From Puniceicoccales bacterium (lineage in GTDB: Bacteria; Verrucomicrobiota; Verrucomicrobiia; Opitutales; UBA953), in contig JAITPT010000279.1 of the NCBI GenBank assembly GCA_031289285.1, positions 1-13,996 on the forward strand: a stretch of DNA of 13,996 bases, given 5' to 3'. The notes beneath the pieces are model-generated. The model made no database searches. It was not told the origin of the DNA and worked only from the letters and a program-made list of their open reading frames with translations. The translations under genes and the position numbers were made by a program. Every line of letters begins with the position of its first letter. The first letter of the stretch is position 1. Below are positions 5,640 to 11,771 of the stretch, piece by piece.

Positions 5640-7028
5640 ATGTTTGCCAGAGACAGCAAAAGCATTTCCTCTCGCGACCTTTCCAAACTTTTCGATATGA
5701 ACTTTTCTTCGCCATCTGGTTACGACCGCCTACGTCAGAAATTAGACGCACGTCCCGCATCTCCTGCATCTCCCGCACGTTCTGCCTACGACACATTGTC
5801 GCTCTTTCGGCGGATTGTGCTCTTAATCTCTGGGCTAATCCTTCTCGCGCTCCCCAGTATTTTCACGGCGGTGGCTGTGGTCGGCCCCATCGCGACTTAT
5901 TTTGAGACTGGTTTCTGGGAACCAGTTGGCTGTGAAATCACTACCAGCAAAGTCGCGGAGGACTCCCAAGGAAACTTCAAGGCCGAAGTTCACTACACCT
6001 ACACGTTTCAGGGGAAAACATTTACGGCGACAGCGATAAAATCCAAGAAGTATTCGACAAACAACTTACCTTGGGCAGAGGCCAAAACCATTGTCGAGCG
6101 CTATCCCCAAGGAAACAAGTTGACCTGCAACGTTAATCCCGAAGCTCCCGAAGAGGCGTATCTGGAACGGGTTTTTCCCGTAGAGGCACTGCTGGGGATG
6201 GCGGTGATTTCCCCGTTTTTTCTTCTTCCCGTGATTTTCTTTTTGTATGCGTTTGGCATCTCGTTGCGAAAGGAAAAGGAAGTTCTCGCGCCAGCTGTCG
6301 CCGACAAACCTTCCCCTGCGCCGCCAAGAACAGAAAGTCTTGCAAGCAAGCGGGCAGAAATCGTGTGGACGATAAACGAGTTTTTGGTAAATAGGAGGCT
6401 CCGTGCGCAGTCAGGAGAGAGTGTCGCAAGCCCGCCCAAGCCTGTGCATGTGACGAGCAGCCCCGCAAAGCACAGTGCGTTGTCAGAAAAGAGAGTCTCA
6501 GGCTTCTCTGAGAAGAAAATCTCAATTATTATCGGCTCTATATTCTTGGGCGTGGGTGTCGCGATAGTGTTGTTTCTGTATGTAGTCCCGTTTCTCCAGA
6601 AACAGCGAAGCATAAATTGGGTCGAGACTCCCTGTCTTGTATTGAAGAGCGAAGTTCGACCGCACAAATACAAAGACGGTAGCACAGAAGCAAACCCCAC
6701 CTTTTCTATTTATATTCGCTATGAATACGAATGGGCGGGGAATAAAAACATCAGCGAGAAATACGATTTTTCGGCGGGGCGGGACAACATTGATGTAGAA
6801 GGCAAATACGAGGCTGTTCGCCAGCATCCGCCCGGACGGAAAACCGTTTGTTTTGTGAACCCCGACAACCCCCGCGAGGCGGTGTTAAAGCGGAAGATGG
6901 GTGTTACGATGTGGTTTGCACCTGCCATCGGTGGCATCTTTGCGCTCGCGGGTTTGTTGGCTGTTTTGTTTGGGTTTTTCTGGGAGCGCAGGGAGCACAG
7001 GGAGCAAGAGAAGCGCTGGGGGCTGTAA
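5640..7028 (+). CDS. Membrane protein with two tandem DUF3592 units
   Basis: A 462-residue integral membrane protein of unknown function. Two units share the same plan: a transmembrane helix, an extracytoplasmic beta-rich segment ending in C-x-VNP-x-x-P-x-x-A-x-L-x-R, then a second helix. Predicted helices lie at about 58-85, 182-206, 294-318 and 423-448. Paired motifs are YPQGNKLTCNVNPEAPEEAYLER (about 155-177) and HPPGRKTVCFVNPDNPREAVLKR (about 396-418), with WEPVGCEI and WVETPCLV opening each soluble segment. The units diverge elsewhere, so the duplication is old. A linker of about 85 residues rich in Pro, Ser and Lys (about 209-293) joins them. The start could be ATG 5640 (an AGG lies 9 nt upstream, within a repeat word) or ATG 5697 (MNFSSPSGYDRL); the conserved part is unaffected. 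It appears to be a single-gene unit. Confidence 0.82.
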   Translation: MFARDSKSISSRDLSKLFDMNFSSPSGYDRLRQKLDARPASPASPARSAYDTLSLFRRIVLLISGLILLALPSIFTAVAVVGPIATYFETGFWEPVGCEITTSKVAEDSQGNFKAEVHYTYTFQGKTFTATAIKSKKYSTNNLPWAEAKTIVERYPQGNKLTCNVNPEAPEEAYLERVFPVEALLGMAVISPFFLLPVIFFLYAFGISLRKEKEVLAPAVADKPSPAPPRTESLASKRAEIVWTINEFLVNRRLRAQSGESVASPPKPVHVTSSPAKHSALSEKRVSGFSEKKISIIIGSIFLGVGVAIVLFLYVVPFLQKQRSINWVETPCLVLKSEVRPHKYKDGSTEANPTFSIYIRYEYEWAGNKNISEKYDFSAGRDNIDVEGKYEAVRQHPPGRKTVCFVNPDNPREAVLKRKMGVTMWFAPAIGGIFALAGLLAVLFGFFWERREHREQEKRWGL

Positions 7029-7052
7029 CCTTAAAAACGGCAGTTCTTAGGG
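7029..7052. repeat. Post-stop hairpin word (copy after the DUF3592 gene)
   Basis: Immediately after the TAA at 7026-7028 comes CCTTAAAAACGGCAGTT followed by CTTAGGG. CCT(T)AA and TTAGG pair, as do AAC and GTT, leaving the loop GGCA. It differs from the copy at 11023-11044 by one inserted T. It could act as an mRNA 3' hairpin, but there is no T run typical of a terminator. Confidence 0.6.
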
Positions 7053-7099
7053 TAACGCAGACTGCTAAGCCCCAAGCCCAACACGGGCACCTGCCAACG

Positions 7100-7153
7100 A
7101 TAGGACGTATAGGGCGCATAGGACTTATAGGACGTATAGGTCTTATAGGTCCT
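7100..7153. repeat. 9-nt periodic repeat array (six units)
   Basis: Six consecutive 9-mers: ATAGGACGT, ATAGGGCGC, ATAGGACTT, ATAGGACGT, ATAGGTCTT, ATAGGTCCT, followed by ATAATG. The 3' end forms the 15-bp palindromic core TTATAGGTCCTATAA at 7143-7157, almost the same core as in the array at 4172-4234. It lies in the 259-bp gap between the DUF3592 and apbE genes. Confidence 0.85.
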
Positions 7154-7287
7154 ATAATGCCCGCCGCCCACCTCTGCCAACCACCGCCCACCCGCCACTG
7201 TGCCCTCCCCTGCCCGCCGCCCGCTCGCTGGCCCGTGCTGGCTTCGCGGTTGCGTCCGGCGGGTTTTTCCCGATTTCTTTGGGGAAC

Positions 7288-8331
7288 ATGAGCGATTCCG
7301 AAAAAGAAAAAAAGACACTGCGCTTTAGCTGCGAAGCGATGAACACAGATTTCACCATTTTCTTCGACTCCGAAGACACCGACCCGGAAGAGGCGGCAGG
7401 CGCGGCACAAGAGGCATTCAAACGGCTTGAGCACATCGAAGATTTGCTGAGCCGCTTCAAGGCGTCGAGCGACATCTCGCGAGTGAACGCACTCAAGCCG
7501 AGCGAGACGTGGGAACTCTGCCCCGAATCGTTCGCCTGCCTCAACACCGCAGCGATACTCGCCGAAGAAACCAACCGCGCCTTCGACCCGTCGGCAGGCG
7601 CGTTGATTGACTTCTGGAAGGCGCGAACCGTCCGCCCAGAAGGCTGCGAACAAACGCCGGAGTGGAAGGCCGCGTGGGAACGCCACCGCGCCGGAGAGTT
7701 CGCACTCGACCCCGAATCGCGCCTCGTCCAATGCGTCTCCACCGGAAGTCTGCTCGACCTCGGTGCCATCGGAAAAGGCTTTGCACTCGACGAAATGGCG
7801 CGGCGCATCGAGGAGGATTGGGAACTCTCGCGCGTGCTCCTGAGCGCGGGCGGAAGCACCGTGTTGGCGCTCGACGCCCCTCTGCTCAAGCCGGGCTGGA
7901 AAATCGGTTTCGGCGGCGAAACCCGCCTGCCCTACCTCTACCTCACCCGCCGTGCGTTGAGCACCTCCGGCACAGATAATCAGCCCGCGCACTTGGTTGA
8001 CCCGCGCACCGGCCTGCTCGTCACGCGCTCCGATTTGGTGCGAGCCGAAGCCGCCACCGCCGCCGACGCCGACACACTCTCAACCGCCTTCTTCGTGATG
8101 TCGCGCGCCGAGGCCGAGGAATACTGCGAACGTCGCACCGACCACTGCGCTCTCTTCTCGCAGGCAAGCGCAGGCGACGGCGTCCAAGATAAGTTTGACG
8201 TCGTCGGTTGCAGCGAACGTCTGCTGTGGGAAGACCGCGAGCCAGAGGAAGCAGAGCCGGAACCAGAACCAGAAACACCAGAGACAGCGCCAGCGCCAGA
8301 GTCGGAACCAGAGGAGCTGGAGAACGACTAA
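7288..8331 (+). CDS. apbE: ApbE-family FAD:protein FMN transferase
   Basis: A 347-residue ApbE protein, which attaches FMN from FAD to Thr or Ser residues of target flavoproteins such as subunits of Nqr or Rnf complexes, using Mg2+. The ATG at 7288 has a GGGGA stretch 3 bp upstream, the only Shine-Dalgarno-like site in the window. Family motifs appear in order: LSRFKASSDISRVN (about 54-67), AFDPSAGALIDFW (98-110), LDLGAIGKGFALD (156-168), LLSAGGS (184-190), LSTSGTDN (224-231), HLVDPRTG (235-242) and ADADTLSTAFFV (259-270), which carries the metal-binding Asp/Thr. Unlike many ApbE proteins it lacks a signal peptide or lipobox Cys, so a cytoplasmic protein is predicted. It ends in an acidic Pro/Glu-rich tail (about 317-347) that is not part of the fold. 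No client flavoprotein gene is nearby. Confidence 0.92.
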   Translation: MSDSEKEKKTLRFSCEAMNTDFTIFFDSEDTDPEEAAGAAQEAFKRLEHIEDLLSRFKASSDISRVNALKPSETWELCPESFACLNTAAILAEETNRAFDPSAGALIDFWKARTVRPEGCEQTPEWKAAWERHRAGEFALDPESRLVQCVSTGSLLDLGAIGKGFALDEMARRIEEDWELSRVLLSAGGSTVLALDAPLLKPGWKIGFGGETRLPYLYLTRRALSTSGTDNQPAHLVDPRTGLLVTRSDLVRAEAATAADADTLSTAFFVMSRAEAEEYCERRTDHCALFSQASAGDGVQDKFDVVGCSERLLWEDREPEEAEPEPEPETPETAPAPESEPEELEND

Positions 8332-8402
8332 GGTTAAAAACGCCACACCGCCAACCCGCTCGCCAACCGCTCGCCACACCACGCCACACCGCCACGCCAT
8401 TC

Positions 8403-11021
8403 ATGCCCGCCGATTTTCCCGCTAACACCGACGCCGCCGTCGCCGCACTCGCCGCCGTCGCCGCGCCCGCCGTCGCTGCCCTGCCCGTCCTCGCTGCTCG
8501 CGACACCCTGCTCGCGGCCTGCGCAAACACGCGGCGCATCGTCCTCCAAGCGCCCACCGGTTCCGGCAAATCCACGCAAGTCCCGCAAATCTTGCTTGAC
8601 GGGCGGGCTATCCCCGACGGCCAAAAAATCATCATCCTGCAACCCCGCCGTCTCGCCACGCGGATGCTCGCTGCGCGTATCGCCCACGAGCGCGGCTGCG
8701 AGCTTGGCGGCGAAGTCGGTTACCAAATCCGTTTCGACCGCGCCGAGTCCGCCGAGACGCGCATCAAGTTTGTCACCGAAGGGCTGCTGCTGCGCCAGAT
8801 GCTCGCCGACCCGCAGCTGCGCGGCGTGGGCGCACTCGTGTTCGACGAGTTTCACGAGCGGCACCTCGACTCCGACATCGCCCTCGCGCTCGCCCGCCGC
8901 CTGCAAGAGACGACGCGCCCCGACCTGCTCATCGTCGTCATGTCCGCCACGCTCGACACCGACGCGCTTGTCAAATGGCTTGGCGATTGCGAGCTGCTCA
9001 GCGTCTCGGGGCGGCTTTTCCCGATTGCCACGGAATACGCTGGCGCGGGGCTGCGCGGGATGGCCGTCTGGGATTTGGCGGCGACGCATTTTCGCAAAGC
9101 GTTTCACGCCGAGCCGGAGGGCGACTTTCTGGTGTTCATGCCGGGCAGTTACGAAATCCAGAAAACCATTGACGCCATCGGCACCACGCCGGAAGGGCGC
9201 GATTGCCTACTGCTACCGCTCCACGGCGAACTCCCGCCAGAACGCCAAGACCTCGCCGTCGCGCCGCCACCAGCAGGCATCCGAAAAGTCGTCGTCGCCA
9301 CAAATGTCGCCGAGACCTCGCTGACGATTGACGGCGTGCGCGTCGTGCTCGACAGCGGGCTGGCGCGTATCGCCCGCTGGGACCCGCGCCGCGGCATCAA
9401 CACGCTCCTCATCGAAAACGTTTCCCAAGCCTCCGCCGAGCAACGCGCCGGACGCGCCGGACGCACCGCCCCCGGCCTGTGCGTGCGCCTCTGGAGCAAA
9501 ACCGACCACGAGGCCCGCCCCGCCCGCGAGACGCCAGAGGTGCGCCGCGTAGAACTCGCCGAGCCGCTGCTCGCGCTGAAAGCCGGCGGCGTCGCCGACC
9601 TCGACGCATTCCCGTGGTTTGAAAAACCCGAGCCAGCCTCGCTCGCCCGTGCGCTGGTGTTGCTGCGCGACCTCGGCGCACTCGACGCCGCTGGCGACAT
9701 CACCGAGATGGGCCGGCGCATGGCGGCCTTCCCCATGCACCCGCGCTACGCCCGCATGATGCTCGCCGCCCGCGAGCTGGGCTGCGAACGCCCCGTCGCC
9801 GCCATCGCCGCACTCACGCAAGGGCGCGACATCATGCTGCCGCTAACCGACCGCCGCGACAACGAGGCGCGAGAAGATTTACTCGGCGAAACCGACTCCG
9901 ACTTTTCCCACCGCTTGACGCTTCTGGGCATGGCGCGGAAAAAAGACTTCGACTTCGGATTTTGCCGCCGCTGGGGCATCCACGCGCAAGCCGCCCGCAT
10001 GGCCGACCGCCTCGCCGCCCAATTTCTGCGCATTGCCCAAAGCACCAGCGCAGACCCGACGCCCGACGCCGCTGCGACGCCGCCGCCACCCGACGCCATC
10101 CGCAAATGCCTCCTCATCGGCTTCTCCGACCACCTCGCCGCCCGTGTTGACAAAGGCACGTTGCGCTGCGCCCTCGTCCACGGGCGCAAAGGCGAGCTAC
10201 GCCGCCAAAGTGCCGTCCGCCACGCGCCGCTGCTCGTCGCCGCCGAGGTCGAAGAGTTTGAGACACGCGGCGACGTGACCGTCTTTCTCAGCCTCGCCGC
10301 CGCCGTCGAAGAAGAGTGGCTCGCCGAACTTTTTCCCGACGACTTCAACGAGCAAACCTCCGTCCGCTACGACGCCCAACTGCGCCGCTGTCTCTCGCGA
10401 CGCGAACGGCGTTTCCGCGACCTCGTGCTCGAAGTGAAAGAGCGCGACGACCTCGGCTCCGACGCCGCCTGCCGCCTGCTCGCCGAGGAGGTGCTTGCGG
10501 GGCGGCTCGAACTCGAAAACTGGGACGCCAAAGCCGAGGCGTGGGTCAACAAAGTGAACTTCGCGGCCAAACATTTACCGGAGTTAGAAATCGCGCCGAT
10601 TGACGCCGCCGCACGCCGGATGCTCATCGAGGAGATTTGTCTCGGCGCGACTGCGTGGCACCAAGTCCGTGCGAAAGACATCTGGCCGACGCTTCGCGGC
10701 TGGCTCACCGACGAGCAAGCGGCGGGCATAGCGGCGATGTTGCCGGAGCGCATCGAGCTGCCTTACAAACAGCGCACGGCGGCGATAGACTACACGAGCG
10801 ACGGCGAGGCAGTCGTGGGTGCGCGTCTGCAAGACCTCTACGACACCCCCGGCTCGCATTTCCGCATTGCGGGTGGGCGTGTGCCGTTAGTCATCGAAAT
10901 TCAGTCGCCTGCGCGGCGCACTTTTCAGCGCACTCAAGACCTCGACGCCTTTTGGAAAACCTCCTACGAGCTTGTCAAAAAAGACCTCCGCGGGCGTTAC
11001 CCCAAACACGAGTGGAGGTAA
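8403..11021 (+). CDS. hrpB: ATP-dependent DEAH-box helicase HrpB
   Basis: An 872-residue HrpB-type RNA helicase, cytoplasmic; its physiological role is poorly defined in most bacteria. ATG 8403 is chosen because translation from there begins a sensible Ala-rich N-terminus 50 residues before the Walker motif; the frame is open upstream but overlaps apbE. Helicase motifs: I, APTGSGKST (50-58); II, DEFHERH (148-154), the HrpB form of DEAH; III, SATLD (181-185); V-like, ATNVAETSLTIDGVRVVLDS; VI, QRAGRAGRT (347-355). The HrpB-specific C-terminal region contains FPDDFNEQTSVRYDAQ, RLQDLYDTPGS and the terminal KKDLRGRYPKHEW. The protein is somewhat longer than many HrpB proteins, partly from an Ala/Pro insertion near residues 545-570. 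It follows apbE by 71 bp in the same direction and could be co-transcribed, though no functional link is known. Codon usage is strongly G/C-ending. Confidence 0.95.
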   Translation: MPADFPANTDAAVAALAAVAAPAVAALPVLAARDTLLAACANTRRIVLQAPTGSGKSTQVPQILLDGRAIPDGQKIIILQPRRLATRMLAARIAHERGCELGGEVGYQIRFDRAESAETRIKFVTEGLLLRQMLADPQLRGVGALVFDEFHERHLDSDIALALARRLQETTRPDLLIVVMSATLDTDALVKWLGDCELLSVSGRLFPIATEYAGAGLRGMAVWDLAATHFRKAFHAEPEGDFLVFMPGSYEIQKTIDAIGTTPEGRDCLLLPLHGELPPERQDLAVAPPPAGIRKVVVATNVAETSLTIDGVRVVLDSGLARIARWDPRRGINTLLIENVSQASAEQRAGRAGRTAPGLCVRLWSKTDHEARPARETPEVRRVELAEPLLALKAGGVADLDAFPWFEKPEPASLARALVLLRDLGALDAAGDITEMGRRMAAFPMHPRYARMMLAARELGCERPVAAIAALTQGRDIMLPLTDRRDNEAREDLLGETDSDFSHRLTLLGMARKKDFDFGFCRRWGIHAQAARMADRLAAQFLRIAQSTSADPTPDAAATPPPPDAIRKCLLIGFSDHLAARVDKGTLRCALVHGRKGELRRQSAVRHAPLLVAAEVEEFETRGDVTVFLSLAAAVEEEWLAELFPDDFNEQTSVRYDAQLRRCLSRRERRFRDLVLEVKERDDLGSDAACRLLAEEVLAGRLELENWDAKAEAWVNKVNFAAKHLPELEIAPIDAAARRMLIEEICLGATAWHQVRAKDIWPTLRGWLTDEQAAGIAAMLPERIELPYKQRTAAIDYTSDGEAVVGARLQDLYDTPGSHFRIAGGRVPLVIEIQSPARRTFQRTQDLDAFWKTSYELVKKDLRGRYPKHEWR

Positions 11022-11022
11022 T

Positions 11023-11044
11023 CCTAAAAACGGCAGTTCTTAGG
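11023..11044. repeat. Post-stop hairpin word (copy after hrpB)
   Basis: One base after the hrpB stop codon, CCTAAAAACGGCAGTT is followed by CTTAGG. CCTAA/TTAGG and AAC/GTT pair around a GGCA loop with one A/C mismatch. The word matches the exact inverted pair at 5485-5571 and the copy at 7029. Confidence 0.65.
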
Positions 11045-11107
11045 TTAGAAAATACCATAGGGCACTCCTAAAAATAAATCTGCATGTCCGAAAACAACGA
11101 TGCTTTT

Positions 11108-11122
11108 CGTCCCGTAGGGACG
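11108..11122. repeat. CGTCCC-GTA-GGGACG palindrome module (left arm)
   Basis: Perfect 6-bp stem with a 3-nt loop. Its partner in the right arm is CGTCCC-TAC-GGGACG at 11644-11658. Two further relatives, with GCGTCCC stems, lie at 11178-11194 and 11218-11234. Confidence 0.8.
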
Positions 11123-11135
11123 GGATGTCGGTAGC

Positions 11136-11153
11136 ACGGGGTTTCAACCCCGT
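11136..11153. repeat. ACGGGGTT-TC-AACCCCGT palindrome module
   Basis: Perfect 8-bp stem with a 2-nt loop in the left arm only. The corresponding right-arm site has instead the hairpin GGACT-AA-AGTCC at 11616-11627, adjoining the shared word CCCGTGCTA. Confidence 0.75.
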
Positions 11154-11177
11154 ATTCGTGATGCCCCCCCCCACGTC

Positions 11178-11234
11178 GCGTCCCGTTGGGACGCAACCCA
11201 CTTCCGCCGCGACTGTTGCGTCCCTACGGGACGC
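11178..11234. repeat. Two extra GCGTCCC/GGGACGC palindromes in the left arm
   Basis: GCGTCCC-GTT-GGGACGC (11178-11194) and GCGTCCC-TAC-GGGACGC (11218-11234) lie in an approximately 110-bp stretch absent from the right arm. A run of nine C at 11164-11172 precedes them and a G-rich tract follows, adding an outer layer of complementarity. Confidence 0.7.
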
Positions 11235-11357
11235 GGGCGCGGGGGTGGCATTTTCACGGAACTAAAGTCCAATACCGTTCAGGTAGTGCCAAAAATACGA
11301 AGAAAATTTCTGAAACCGCATGTGGCTTGGAGCGCTGAAAGCGCGGCTTCATAATAG

Positions 11358-11376
11358 CCTATGGCGAAGCCATAGG
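11358..11376. repeat. CCTATGGC-GAA-GCCATAGG hairpin (left arm)
   Basis: Perfect 8-bp stem with loop GAA. It occupies the same place in the left arm as CATACGGC-GTT-GCCGTATG (11511-11529) does in the right arm. The stems differ in sequence but both remain fully paired. Confidence 0.8.
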
Positions 11377-11395
11377 TTAACGGCGGCGGTTCTCA

Positions 11396-11412
11396 GCGGG
11401 CTGTAAGCCCGC
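11396..11412. repeat. GCGGGCT-GTA-AGCCCGC hairpin (left arm)
   Basis: Perfect 7-bp stem with loop GTA. The right-arm partner at 11473-11489 has the same stem and loop TTC. These two hairpins flank the unpaired centre of the element. Confidence 0.8.
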
Positions 11413-11704
11413 CTTAACCTTCGTTCTGAACCCTACCCTCGCACCACCGCCGCCTACCATCCGCACGTTGAGGCGGGCTTTCAGCCCGCAGAGACAGGGC
11501 GAGACCGATACATACGGCGTTGCCGTATGCTATTATGAAGCCGCGCCTTCAGCGCTACGATGCGCCCTCCGTTTCAAAGGCTATTCTCGTATTTTCACGC
11601 TACCTGAACGGCATTGGACTAAAGTCCCGTGCTATCGACATTTCGTCCCTACGGGACGGAAGATGCACCAACCCAAATTTATTTTTAGGAGTGCCCCATA
11701 GAAC

Positions 11705-11751
11705 CGTCGGCGTCCGTCGGTCGGCCCGTCCGTCCGTCCGTCGGTCGGTCG
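11705..11751. repeat. CGTC/CGGT tetranucleotide tract
   Basis: About 47 bp of near-perfect 4-nt periodicity (CGTC, CGGT and CCGT units), directly after the nested palindrome and 21 bp from the stop codon of the Ig-repeat gene. Such tracts are prone to slippage; here it lies outside coding sequence, downstream of a gene end. Confidence 0.75.
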
Positions 11752-11771
11752 TTTGATTGCTTGGTCGTTCC

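Larger units (their letters stand above)
11056..11700. mobile_element. Nested-palindrome element with 20-bp terminal inverted repeats (MITE-like)
   Basis: GGGCACTCCTAAAAATAAAT at 11060-11079 is the exact reverse complement of 11677-11696, and both ends are immediately flanked by the direct repeat CATA (11056-11059 and 11697-11700). Between them, the left arm aligns with the reverse complement of the right arm through a series of modules: CGTCCC palindrome, TAGCACGGG, AAGTCCAAT-CCGTTCAGGTAG, AAAATACGA, AGCGCTGAA-GCGCGGCTTCATAATAGC, an 8-bp hairpin, and GCGGGCT/AGCCCGC followed by CCT-AAC. The centre (about 11413-11470) is unpaired. No transposase is encoded, so it would be non-autonomous. The mobile-element reading is inferred from the termini and flanking repeats; a structural or regulatory repeat is the alternative. 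Confidence 0.6.
11022..11771. other. Non-coding interval between hrpB and the Ig-repeat gene
   Basis: These 750 bp hold the post-stop hairpin (11023-11044), the large nested palindrome (11056-11700) and a CGTC/CGGT tetranucleotide tract (11705-11751). The short open frames here run across self-complementary repeat modules and show no family resemblance, so I call no gene. Confidence 0.75.

Noticed and set aside
6904..7992. Minus-strand open frame of 362 codons
   Set aside because: It runs antisense to apbE and across the 9-nt array; no family motifs. High G+C leaves long shadow frames here.
8208..8402. Upstream extension of HrpB
   Set aside because: It would overlap apbE by over 120 bp from a TTG, and the translation is Arg/Ser/Gln-rich with no similarity to HrpB; ATG 8403 fits the family.
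11100..11660. Possible CRISPR array
   Set aside because: Repeated words such as CGTCCC/GGGACG recur, but spacing is irregular, units are palindromic and mirrored between two arms, and no cas genes are present.
11468..11756. Short plus-strand frames of 77-78 codons downstream of hrpB
   Set aside because: They translate across inverted-repeat modules and the tetranucleotide tract and show no protein-family resemblance.
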